Shown here: in pieces, positions 43,601 through 49,505 of the stretch
How positions within the stretch are numbered: the stretch's first letter is position 1
How the letters are laid out: every line of letters starts with the position of its first letter
Source: Amycolatopsis sp. NBC_00345
Lineage (GTDB): Bacteria > Actinomycetota > Actinomycetes > Mycobacteriales > Pseudonocardiaceae
Length of the DNA stretch: 64,000 nt
NCBI RefSeq assembly: GCF_036116635.1
Contig: NZ_CP107995.1
Location: 9,672,001-9,736,000, forward strand
Direction of reading: 5' to 3'
Program-made: the position numbers and the translations under genes
Notes under the pieces: model-generated
Databases searched by the model: none
What the model saw: only the letters and a program-made list of their open reading frames with translations
Told to the model about the DNA's origin: nothing

Positions 43601-44423
43601 CGGCGACATCGCCGACGCTGTGCGAGGAGGTGACGATGCGGTCGATGTCGCGGTCACAGCGTGCGCGCGACACAGTTTTACTGGTGATACTCGCGTCCTG
43701 ATGGCTGACGGGGGCACAAAACCGATCGCTGAGGTCAAGGTCGGCGACGAGATCATGAACGCTGAGCCTGACGGTCGAGGTGTAGAGGTTCACACCGTAA
43801 CCGCGGTTCACGTGACGACCGATGACCAGGACCGGGTCGAGCTTACGACGGCGAGCGGGCCAGACCAGGTCAACACCACCGAGCATCACCAAATCTGGGA
43901 AGCGCGCAGCCATCACTGGGTGGAAGCAGGCCAACTCCAGCCTGGCGACAAGTTCGAAACCCTCACCGGTAACCTGACGATCACCAAGGTCCGAGCTGGC
44001 GTCGAGCAAGGGACCACTTATGACCTGACGATCGACAGTGTCCACACGTACTATGTACTGGCTGGGACCAGCCCAGTACTTGTTCACAATACCGACTGTG
44101 TGAACTGGTCGCCCAAGAGCATTAAGACGTTCGGTCACACTTTCAACACCCACGGTGCCGGTGCAAAGAACACTCGGAGCCTGATTGACCGTGCCCGTAG
44201 TACTGGAAATCAGCAGGGTCAATGGCTGGACAATGATGCGGTTGCCGAGTTCTTGCAGGGCGTGCATGTTGAGGGCGCAGGCCCTAGGTCAGTTCAAATT
44301 CCCGAAGGCTTGGGGCAAGTGATCATGCCGGATGGCAGCATCGTTCCAGCCAGGGCTGCTACCCTGGTGCCGAGCCCAGGTGGCCTGTATAAGACGGCCT
44401 TTCCAACCCTCGGGTCCGGATAG
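37602..44423 (+). CDS. RHS-repeat polymorphic toxin with Hint domain and C-terminal toxin tip
   Basis: The 2273-residue secreted protein has a signal peptide (TAGAVVLMLAASAQQAVAAP), an SpvB-like beta-propeller region (YSYPLNVPAGPSGKGPGLGL, about residues 260-320) and many RHS/YD repeats from about 1000 (YDLHGRKASSTDPDTG, YDDADRLATSTD). The RHS core end is ARDYDPLTGSFTTPDPVLD, about residue 1807, to DPTGL, about 1850. A Hint domain (about 2017-2163) starts ACARHSFTGDTRVLMADGG and ends SPVLVHNTD. The last ~110 residues (KSIKTFGHTFNTHG, RSLIDRARSTGNQQGQWLDN, IPEGLGQVIMPDGS) form the toxin tip; His-rich FGHTFNTHG suggests a nuclease, but I cannot name the family. The next gene is the likely immunity protein. 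Confidence 0.9.
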   Translation: MRTQFRFSTWVRATAGAVVLMLAASAQQAVAAPAAGPSGWHGLGWDLPPLQATASVAGKTGGLEPHPAPTPSAPLPSVAWPAASSTDVALTSDPVAAKTPVTVTRSQKASPAAHAAGTVKLDVLDKSAADKAGVRGTLMKVTPSAGDTSGPLELNLDYRSFAGAYGASYGSRLRFVQYPECLLSTPDQPQCQVKTPLPSANNTQTDHLTGQASLVSPSSAMVIAAEADDKGDGGDFKATDLKPAGSWSSGGSTGAFTYSYPLNVPAGPSGKGPGLGLDYSSDAVDGLTSATNNQASPIGDGWSLSGGGFIERSYKSCAEDLGGNNGQNKQNGDLCWFSDNATLSFGGSSDMLVKDKNSANSWHTKIDKGSKIEKLDNAANGVQGSEAWKLTTSDGTQYFFGLNHLPGWQNGNAETHSAWTEPVYGNNLGEPCYHAAFTDSLCANTAWRWNLDYTVDTHGNATAYYYDTENNAYAVNANTAAPSTYVRSGYLSRIEYGFNTRVANVYSTPPARVLLGTTERCLPNATFTCDAGQLTKDNATHWPDVPFDRICTVGTKCLNASPSFFSRKRYTTITGQVTDGAGSWKPVVSWALGQSYPPSGDGKSPALWLDSITQTGLAGTSSSRPPVSLPPTLFHGIPKANRVDASTGYTALTRQRIDSITTPMGGVTTVKYAEPECVPGSKMPASPESNTLACYPVYWTPGGATDPILDWFNKFPATDITEDGNTALSQQIVTHYDYIDGAAWHHDDNPLSDPKYRTWSQFRGYGEVKTTKGAASGDPSGPRTVTDARYLRGMDGDTQPGGGHRSVSVPSYWGENVTDLDQYAGFTRENLTYLDGNVIAESLNDPWRSPNATATDTDGLQSFYTGTAVARTRVWVAATQQWRVSRKISTFGDYGLEVATENDGLLNGTTPDPGQTTCTTSTYLPNTSIWLLNSVQQARTFAGTCSTPVTAATIVSDSKNSFDSLPYGSAPTIGDITQTDVLDTWVPGGETFQSPAHTATFDKYGRSLKIADHRNLPTLTAYTPETGGPVTQIATTTPPVSATDTRTFTSTKILDPFSGAILAEIDNSGMRTDATYDPLARITAVWSPGHDKSQNAQPTTTYEYSVTADTGKVSYVATKTLLANAGYSTSYALVDGLGRTIQTQAPTPYSQGGRLIADSLYDSQGRVCTTHNNYWNGDSGPDKTLHVVQHNAVPNSTFTTYDSAGRTIGVAYALDGTEQWRTTTKYDGDRTVTIPPVGGTATAAVTNGLGQNVQTIQFHDRDHTGTTDPGDVTTYTYTPGGQPATVTDATGNNTWTTSYDLHGRKASSTDPDTGAISYTYDDADRLATSTDAMHRTLAYSYDNIGRRTGEYQDSLTGTKLAEWAYDTVMPGQPSGSTHYVDGRAYSTAVTGYDPAGHVTGTRYTIPAFETGLGGTYSFSTEYNSLTGAVATTTSPQKGGVPRETIYHDYGALGQPTGLRASSAGGNLLYLVSETDYNPQAQVLRTNFQDPASPYQVAVSNTYEDGTNRLSGTLAQRATDTGHDVTNRHYTYGPDGSLTKLADIPQGGSPDVQCFQYDYLQRLTNAWTPASTDPAKADCGATPNASALGGAAPYWTSWSYNTAGNRTQQVQHATGGVATTTTTYPDPGQTRPHAALTASKTSGNATTASDYSYDDDGRTKTRGPSGAGQSFTYDAEGNIASVTEADGKTSTYVYDADGNRLVTRDPSGVTLTVGDTELHVAAGGTTAIGTRYYSYNGQPIAERNAVSGVSWLLTDNQGTAYATVDAANLAVRKRYQDPYGVPRGNTDGPWADNHGFLGGFQNTTGLTHLGARDYDPLTGSFTTPDPVLDLSQPAHLNAYTYGFDNPIGSPDPTGLEPQLSECDKADDRLACENWGYTASTGNASDDKFYNTYRRSSIKLCNWSRHCLTDNRDVTTKGRRAPTQERAESIYRQFHHEGMTIQQIVELGWQMTGIPDAIDCVNDPSWGSCLSAAASLVPYLKGGKAIKALAESEKFAAAGKFIGDIADAVRGGDDAVDVAVTACARHSFTGDTRVLMADGGTKPIAEVKVGDEIMNAEPDGRGVEVHTVTAVHVTTDDQDRVELTTASGPDQVNTTEHHQIWEARSHHWVEAGQLQPGDKFETLTGNLTITKVRAGVEQGTTYDLTIDSVHTYYVLAGTSPVLVHNTDCVNWSPKSIKTFGHTFNTHGAGAKNTRSLIDRARSTGNQQGQWLDNDAVAEFLQGVHVEGAGPRSVQIPEGLGQVIMPDGSIVPARAATLVPSPGGLYKTAFPTLGSG

Positions 44424-44434
44424 AAGGAGTTTCG

Positions 44435-44938
44435 TTGGGATTCCGCTGCACTTTGGAGCAGCCATCTTGGTCATCGTCGGCTCCCGAGGTGCTGATCGCC
44501 CTAGGGGTTGAGGATGACTTTGAGAGCATGGTCATGGCGGCCTGCGGCATGCTTGGGGACACCGACTGTCGATTTCACATCGAGGGGTTTGGCAGTCTCG
44601 AATGGCCCGTGGACGTTGCATACGACCTCTCGGCCTTCATGGAGCAGTTGCCTGATCTCATCGCGCGGATCAGGGCGCGAAACTATGCGGAGCTTGACAT
44701 GTATTCTCAGGGTATTGAGCGAACGTTGGAATTCACCCACAAGGGAGAATCGGTGGAGATTCGCTGCCTGTCGAGGACGGACTGGGTGCCGAATCCGAGT
44801 ATTGAGATCATGAGCAGAAAAAACCTCGAAGAAATGCTCTCTCGGTTGGCTATGGACTTTGCGATCTCTCTTACTGTGATCGGTTCTCCGATTGCGCAGG
44901 TCTACCCATTTTCTAATTGGGCCTCAGGTAACGATTAG
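44435..44938 (+). CDS. Probable immunity protein for the RHS toxin
   Basis: The 167-residue acidic cytosolic protein starts at TTG 44435, 11 bp after the toxin stop, with GAAGGAG just upstream. It has no signal peptide, which fits an immunity protein acting inside the producer. Sequence such as DFESMVMAACGMLGDTDCRF, LEWPVDVAYDLSAFMEQLPD and SVEIRCLSRTDWVPNPSIEI suggests an alpha/beta fold with an aromatic strand region, but no known domain is recognised. The base composition is clearly more AT-rich than the RHS core, as is usual for toxin-immunity modules gained by exchange. Function is inferred from position. Confidence 0.7.
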   Translation: MGFRCTLEQPSWSSSAPEVLIALGVEDDFESMVMAACGMLGDTDCRFHIEGFGSLEWPVDVAYDLSAFMEQLPDLIARIRARNYAELDMYSQGIERTLEFTHKGESVEIRCLSRTDWVPNPSIEIMSRKNLEEMLSRLAMDFAISLTVIGSPIAQVYPFSNWASGND

Positions 44939-45054
44939 TGCTTCTGTTTGACGGTAGAGGAACGCAACCGGGAAAAAAATCAGTGACCGCACTGAAATGT
45001 TTCCGTGGGGTCGCAGGGCGCCTGGTGGTAGTGGTTGACGGCAACGTTCATCGG

Positions 45055-45102
45055 AAGTGCGCAGCCATCACTGGGTCGAAGCAGGCCAACTCCAGTCTGG
45101 CG
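45055..45102 (+). pseudogene. Displaced fragment of the Hint coding sequence
   Basis: This 48-bp stretch is identical at 45 of 48 positions to 43900-43947 inside the RHS gene, which encodes ARSHHWVEAGQLQPG of the Hint domain. In the matching frame it would read EVRSHHWVEAGQLQSGG and then soon meets a stop. It lies about 120 bp after the immunity gene, where relics of older or alternative toxin tips are expected. The rest of 44939-45271 shows no supported gene. Confidence 0.85.
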
Positions 45103-45271
45103 GAGGGCGTTGCCGGGCGGGTCGGTGGCGCTGCGCCGGAGGCTGAGGCGGATGTCGGCGTATGCTGTTCGGTCACGCCGATGTGGGCGTCGCTCAACAA
45201 TTCCTTGATTGCGACGAGCCCGTCGCTAGTCGGATGAGGTTAAGCGCGAGTGGGGGGCGGACGCCTCGAGT

Positions 45272-45517
45272 TTGATACTCGAATTCGAGCCGAAGTCTAT
45301 GGCAGGGATTGGTAGTTTAATGTCGATTATTAATTCGTCCGATCCAGGGTTCCGCGCGTGTAAGTTAAATTTCAACACGTTGATCGATATTCAACTTGAA
45401 GCCGAAGCTCGAGGTTGGGCTACTCGATGGACCTCGGTAGATGCACTTCGTAGTCAGGTCAAGGAAGACTTCGTGATACTTCGGACCCTATGCGGGAGAA
45501 GCGAGAATGGGCTGTGA
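45272..45517 (+). CDS. Small orphan protein in the immunity region (uncertain)
   Basis: An 81-residue frame from TTG 45272 encodes ILEFEPKSMAGIGSLMSIIN, then FNTLIDIQLEAEARGWATRW and VKEDFVILRTLCGR. It sits in AT-rich sequence, has an amphipathic alpha/beta pattern and could be an orphan immunity protein or the front part of a broken one. Its end overlaps a second short frame (45490-45708) in another phase, so one frameshifted gene is possible. No clear ribosome-binding site is seen. Confidence 0.35.
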   Translation: MILEFEPKSMAGIGSLMSIINSSDPGFRACKLNFNTLIDIQLEAEARGWATRWTSVDALRSQVKEDFVILRTLCGRSENGL

Positions 45518-45708
45518 GCTTGTATCGATGCATGATTCTTTTCTCAAGCACCGATGACCTGGGATCCGGCAAGGTTGTCACGATGGATGTTGATCCCGCA
45601 AGGCTGGAATCTTTCGAACGTCTCGATCGGAATTTGGATACCCGTAAGGCGTTTGCGCGAATATTCTCGCTCGCATCAAATGGCATCTCGGTGGATTCGA
45701 AATCTTAG
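45490..45708 (+). CDS. Small orphan protein in the immunity region (uncertain)
   Basis: A 72-residue frame from ATG 45490 encodes RCMILFSSTDDLGSGKVVTM, then VDPARLESFERLDRNLDTRK and AFARIFSLASNG. It overlaps the preceding 81-residue frame by 28 bp in a different phase. Either the two are coupled genes or they are halves of one immunity gene split by a frameshift. The AT-rich composition fits the surrounding orphan-immunity stretch. Confidence 0.35.
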   Translation: MREKREWAVSLYRCMILFSSTDDLGSGKVVTMDVDPARLESFERLDRNLDTRKAFARIFSLASNGISVDSKS

Positions 45709-45804
45709 TACTGCAACGGCCTTCGAGTGAGTGAGTGGCCTCGTCTTCTGTGGTTGCTGAAGTGGGATTGGTGTTAAGGTGGTTATGATCGGAGGTGGGT
45801 GGCA

Positions 45805-46110
45805 GTGATGGTCAGATTCACGGGATGCGATAGCCCTGAACGGCGCATACCTCAAGGCGCGGAAGCTCTTCGAATGGGTGAGGATTACCGCTTCCTTGGG
45901 ATATACTCCCAGTCGGACGGTGCCAACAAATTCCGCATCCGATTCTCGGAGATTGAGCCCCCGTTTTCGGCCCGTCTGAATGGAGTGAAGTGGGTTTCTG
46001 GGAGGCCTTTACGGACCACGAAGACTGGGCTTTACGACTCTACGAAGTTGGCCGTGACAGGTCGGATCATTGTGATTCAGAATGAAGTCTGTGCGAAGTT
46101 ATGTCGTTGA
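45805..46110 (+). CDS. Small orphan protein, possible immunity protein
   Basis: The 101-residue frame has GGAGGTG eight bases before GTG 45805; in-frame GTG 45799 and ATG 45808 are alternatives. The product (FTGCDSPERRIPQGAEALRM, GEDYRFLGIYSQSDGANKFR, then LYDSTKLAVTGRIIVIQNEV) looks like a small beta-rich cytosolic protein. It is the last gene of the AT-richer stretch after the RHS toxin, where extra immunity genes typically accumulate. No family is recognised. Confidence 0.5.
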   Translation: MMVRFTGCDSPERRIPQGAEALRMGEDYRFLGIYSQSDGANKFRIRFSEIEPPFSARLNGVKWVSGRPLRTTKTGLYDSTKLAVTGRIIVIQNEVCAKLCR

Positions 46111-46551
46111 AGAGGATGCGTCTGGTAGGGATCTTTGGTCAATCATGCCCTCCGGGGCTGGTTGTCGGCAGTAGTCGACAGTGAGGACGACGAGACTGGC
46201 CTGCGCCGGGTCGCTGAGTGGATCGTCGCCCAGCTCGGGCTGGACGGTGTTCGGAGGTGATCCGAGGTCCTGAGGTCCGAGCAAGGCAGTCGAGATCGAT
46301 CCCAGCGAGGCTCTGGTAGGAACGCCGTCCGCGCGTGTCGAGGACGATCCGCTGTACACGGGCTGAGCTCGCCCGCGGCCCGCCCGAACCGTGCCGAACG
46401 GGTGAAATCCACCGGTCGGAGCCGCATGGGAGACGTCAGGACCACTGACAAATGTCACCCCCGACCGATGCGCGGCCTCACTACACCGCGCCACCGCGGA
46501 CGACCAGCATGAAGAGGTGACAAAAACCCACCAAGTCCGGAAAGGACAGTC
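46111..46551. other. Intergenic 441 bp, possibly decayed coding sequence
   Basis: Both strands are open in places: the plus strand has SEDDETGLRRVAEWIVAQLG near 46180-46240 and the minus strand has a TALLGPQDLGSPPNTVQPEL phrase. Neither has a start signal or recognisable family. It is best read as decayed end-of-locus sequence plus the promoter of the next membrane-protein gene, which has GGAAAGGA before ATG 46552. Confidence 0.4.
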
Positions 46552-46974
46552 ATGACCGCGATCTCCGCCCAAGCCCTCGAACAGCCGCAAAGCCGGTCGG
46601 CGTTCCGCGTTGTGCGGGGGCTGGTCGGTGGGTACCTCGGGCTCAGCGTGCTTACGCTCGTGGCGATCTTCCTCATGCGTGACAACAAGACGATGGTGAC
46701 CGACGCCGTCTGGGTGCGGGCGACCATCGTCGTGGCCAGCGCGCTGCTGACGCTCTCGTTCGCCGTGCGGGCTGCGCGCGGGTCGCGGCGGGCGTTTCTG
46801 CGGTTGCGCATCGTTTCGGGCGTGATGCTGGTCGCGATTGTGGTGATCGTGGCGCTGCCGGGGGCGTTCCCGGTGTGGCTGCGGATCGAGCAGGGCGTCT
46901 GCGGCCTCGCGCTGCTGGGGGTCGTCCTGGTCGTCAACGGCCGGCACCTGCGGGCGCTGTTCGCCCGGAGCTGA
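46552..46974 (+). CDS. Small four-helix membrane protein upstream of a two-component system
   Basis: The 140-residue protein has about four hydrophobic segments (roughly residues 25-45, 55-75, 86-103 and 110-128) and short loops with Arg-rich cytosolic ends (RAARGSRRAFLRLRI). It ends six bases before the histidine kinase gene and is likely co-transcribed with it. Proteins of this kind next to DesK-type kinases often belong to the signalling unit, but no family was recognised. Confidence 0.78.
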   Translation: MTAISAQALEQPQSRSAFRVVRGLVGGYLGLSVLTLVAIFLMRDNKTMVTDAVWVRATIVVASALLTLSFAVRAARGSRRAFLRLRIVSGVMLVAIVVIVALPGAFPVWLRIEQGVCGLALLGVVLVVNGRHLRALFARS

Positions 46975-46980
46975 GCAGGC

Positions 46981-48105
46981 GTGACCGGTAGCGTGCGGGA
47001 GGTGGACCAGAGCAGCGGGGTGGCCGGCCGGCCGGATCGGTGGCTGCTGGGCTGGCGGCGGTTCCTGCTGGACGCCGGGCTGCTCGTCTACCCCCTGGTG
47101 ACGGCGGCCGCGATCGCGCAGGACTCCAGTGGCGCGGGCCTGGTCGCCGGCTGGGTGATCGTGGCGGCGTTCTGCGTCGGCTACGTGCTGGCCGCGTGGT
47201 CCGCGGCGCGGGGGCTGACGCGCCGGTTCTGGACGCTGATCGGGGTCCTCACCCTGCTGTTCCTGGCCGCGCTGCCGTTCACGCACGTGAACGCGTTCTT
47301 CCTGGCGACGGTGATCGTCTCGCTCGTCGCGCCGCGGCTGCCGCGTTACGCCGTCCCGCTCGTGGCCGGGTCCGCGCTCGCCGCGCTCGTGGTGCCGTGG
47401 GTGGTGCGGCCGTGGCAGAGCGGGCCGGGCTGGACGCAGGCCGTTGCGCTGGTGTTCACCGCGCTCATGGTCTACGCGTTCGCCGAGGCGATCCGCGCCA
47501 ACCGCGCGCTGGTGGAGGCGCGCGCCGAGGTCGTCCGGCTCGCGTCGGAGGCCGAGCGGGCGCGGATCGCGCGGGACCTGCACGACCTGCTCGGCCATTC
47601 GCTCACCGCCATCACGGTCAAGAGCAACCTCGCGCGGCGGCTCGCCGTGAAGGGGGTCGAGCGGTCGGTGGACGAGATCACCGAGGTCGAAACGCTCTCC
47701 CGGCAGGCACTCGCCGACGTGCGCGCCGCCGTTTCGGGGTATCGCGACGTCACGCTCGCGGGCGAGCTGGCGCGGGGCCGGGAGCTGCTTCGCGCGTCGG
47801 GGGTCATCGCCGACCTGCCCACGGCCGCGGACGTCGTCGACGGCGCGCACCAGGAGCTGTTCGGCTGGGTCGTGCGCGAGGGGCTCACCAACGTCGCCCG
47901 CCACGCCCGCGCGACGCGCTGCACAGTCGTGTTTTCCGCGTCGGCGCTGGAAGTCCTCGACGACGGCGTGGGCGCGCGGGCGTCCGCGGGCAGCGGCCTG
48001 ACCGGGCTGCGCGAGCGCGTCGCCGAGGCCGGCGGGCGAATGGAAGCCGGGCCGCTGGACCCGAAGGGCTGGCGGCTGGCCGTGGTGATGGGAGCGCCCG
48101 CATGA
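46981..48105 (+). CDS. Sensor histidine kinase, DesK/NarX type (HisKA_3)
   Basis: The 374-residue kinase has about five membrane helices in its first 165 residues, then the dimerisation-phosphoacceptor segment RARIARDLHDLLGHSLTAITVK (about residues 195-216), with His in DLHDLLGHS, the hallmark of HisKA_3 kinases. The ATPase part shows ELFGWVVREGLTNVARHARA (N-box, about 296-315), EVLDDGVGARASAGSGLTGLRERVAEAGG (G-box, about 323-351). The stop overlaps the response-regulator start by ATGA. It would sense a membrane or envelope signal and phosphorylate that regulator. Confidence 0.92.
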   Translation: MTGSVREVDQSSGVAGRPDRWLLGWRRFLLDAGLLVYPLVTAAAIAQDSSGAGLVAGWVIVAAFCVGYVLAAWSAARGLTRRFWTLIGVLTLLFLAALPFTHVNAFFLATVIVSLVAPRLPRYAVPLVAGSALAALVVPWVVRPWQSGPGWTQAVALVFTALMVYAFAEAIRANRALVEARAEVVRLASEAERARIARDLHDLLGHSLTAITVKSNLARRLAVKGVERSVDEITEVETLSRQALADVRAAVSGYRDVTLAGELARGRELLRASGVIADLPTAADVVDGAHQELFGWVVREGLTNVARHARATRCTVVFSASALEVLDDGVGARASAGSGLTGLRERVAEAGGRMEAGPLDPKGWRLAVVMGAPA

Positions 48106-48710
48106 CGATCCGACTGCTGCTCGCGGACGACCAGGAGCTGGTCCGCCAGGCCCTGTGCGCGCTGCTGGAGCTGGAGGACGACTTCGAGGTCGTCGGCTCC
48201 GTCGGCCGCGGCGACCTGGTGGCCGACGCCGCGCTCGCGGGACGGCCCGACGTCGCCCTGCTGGACATCGAGATGCCCGGCCTCGACGGGCTCGCGGCCG
48301 CCGCGGTGCTCGCCGCGCAGGTGCCGGACTGCCGCGTGGTCATGCTCACCACGTTCGGCCGCGCGGGTTACCTCCGCCGGGCGATGGACGCGGGCGCCGT
48401 GGGCTTCGTCGTGAAGGACGCGCCGGCCGAGGTGCTCGCCGACGCCATCCGCAGGGTGATGAAGGGCGAGCGCGTGGTCGATCCGGCGCTGGCCGTCGCC
48501 ACCCTGGCCGCCGGGGAATCCCCGCTGACGGCCCGCGAACGCGACGTGCTCATCGCCGCCCGCTCCGGCGTCTCGGTCGCGGAGATCGCGGCGAACCTCT
48601 ACCTGTCGGAGGGCACAGTCCGGAACTACCTGTCGGCGGCGATCTCGAAAACGGGCACCCGCAACCGGATGGAGGCCCTGCGGACGGCCGACGAGCGGGG
48701 CTGGCTGTAG
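48102..48710 (+). CDS. NarL/LuxR-family response regulator
   Basis: The 202-residue protein has a receiver domain (MTIRLLLADDQELVRQALCA; phosphoacceptor Asp in VALLDIEMPGLDG at about residue 53; Lys in GFVVKDAPAE at about 104) and a LuxR-type HTH (LTARERDVLIAARSG, then AEIAANLYLSEGTVRNYLSA at about 157-176). It is co-translated with the DesK-like kinase and forms a DesK/DesR-type system. Regulated genes are not evident in the window; DesR-like regulators often control membrane lipid or export genes. Confidence 0.93.
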   Translation: MTIRLLLADDQELVRQALCALLELEDDFEVVGSVGRGDLVADAALAGRPDVALLDIEMPGLDGLAAAAVLAAQVPDCRVVMLTTFGRAGYLRRAMDAGAVGFVVKDAPAEVLADAIRRVMKGERVVDPALAVATLAAGESPLTARERDVLIAARSGVSVAEIAANLYLSEGTVRNYLSAAISKTGTRNRMEALRTADERGWL

Positions 48711-48755
48711 CGGCTCGGGCCGCGCGCCGCAGGCCGCCGTGGTTGGGTGAGGCCC

Positions 48756-49223
48756 ATGACGACCGAGCGATTCGAGGTCCGGCGCGAGGTGGCCGCGCCT
48801 CCGGCGACGGTGTTCGCCTTGCTCTGCGATCCACAGGGGCACGTGGCCATCGACAGCTCCGGCATGCTGCAGTCCGCGGACGGCGAGCCGGTCCGCGCGG
48901 TGGGTGACGAGTTCGTCGTCCACATGGACCGCGAGGCCCTCAACGACCTGCCGATGGGCAAGTACGACGTCACCGTGATCATCACCCGGTTCGAGCCGGA
49001 CGCGCAGCTCGAGTGGACGATCTCCGGCACGATCCAGCCGCCGATCCGCCACCTCTACGGCTACCGCCTGGAACCTGCCGAGGCCGGCACCCTGGTCACC
49101 TCGTATTACGACTGGAGCCAGATCGAGGAGCGCTACCGCGACAAGGTCGCCTTCCCGGTCATCCCGGAAACCGCCCTGCGCGCGACGCTGGGCATCCTGG
49201 CCCGCACCGTGGAGAAACGCTGA
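48756..49223 (+). CDS. SRPBCC-family protein
   Basis: The 155-residue protein begins RFEVRREVAAPPATVFALLC, the opening of START/Bet v1-like (polyketide cyclase 2) proteins, and ends GTLVTSYYDWSQIEERYRDK and ALRATLGILARTVEKR, matching this group in actinobacteria. It has a hydrophobic ligand-binding cavity fold but no predictable catalysis. ATG 48756 is taken over an in-frame GTG at 48747 because GGGTGAGG lies before it. It is 45 bp after the response regulator and may be independent. Confidence 0.83.
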   Translation: MTTERFEVRREVAAPPATVFALLCDPQGHVAIDSSGMLQSADGEPVRAVGDEFVVHMDREALNDLPMGKYDVTVIITRFEPDAQLEWTISGTIQPPIRHLYGYRLEPAEAGTLVTSYYDWSQIEERYRDKVAFPVIPETALRATLGILARTVEKR

Positions 49224-49251
49224 CCGTCCACTGAGGACTGACCGCGCCCGG

Positions 49252-49396
49252 CTATCGCGCGAGCAGTCCCGACTCGTAGGCGCTGATCACGAGCTGGGAA
49301 CGGTCGCCGCGGATCCGCCGGGTCGCCTCGATCCCGTCCATCTCCGGCATCCGGACGTCCATCAGCACCACGTCCGGCTCCTGCGCGACGGTCCGG
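49252..49396 (-). pseudogene. Truncated NarL-type response-regulator relic
   Basis: On the minus strand the sequence reads QEPDVVLMDVRMPEMDGIEA, then TRRIRGDRSQLVISAYESGL and LAR before a stop at 49252. This is the middle of a receiver domain with its phosphoacceptor Asp in LMDVRMPEMDG. The N-terminal start and whole C-terminal DNA-binding domain are missing, and no start codon or RBS fits. It is probably a leftover of a second two-component system. Confidence 0.8.
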
Positions 49397-49426
49397 GGCC
49401 GAGCCGGCGAGCCGTCCTGCTCGTGG

Positions 49427-49484
49427 TTTACAGATATCTAGGACTTGTAAATCACCTTGTACATCGGTTACCGTTTTGTAAATC
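49427..49484. promoter_or_regulatory. Direct TTGTAmATC repeats upstream of alkB
   Basis: TTGTAAATC (49445-49453), TTGTACATC (49457-49465) and TTGTAAATC (49476-49484) are three nearly identical 9-bp words in an AT-rich island before the alkane hydroxylase gene; TTTACA at 49427 is a reversed copy of the core. They are probable operator sites, perhaps for the TetR regulator downstream. Confidence 0.65.
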
Positions 49485-49505
49485 CAGCCCACGGAGGAGG
49501 GTCTG

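Noticed and set aside
42243..44267. A 674-residue open frame opposite the RHS gene
   Set aside because: The plus strand has intact YD repeats, RHS core and Hint motifs. The opposite frame has no domain.
44938..45237. A 99-residue open frame after the immunity gene
   Set aside because: It crosses the displaced Hint fragment in another frame, so it is not a native coding sequence. Its other parts match nothing.
46099..47904. A 601-residue open frame on the minus strand opposite the histidine kinase
   Set aside because: The plus strand encodes a membrane protein and a histidine kinase with conserved motifs. The minus-strand frame is compositional noise except perhaps a short end region, noted as decayed sequence.
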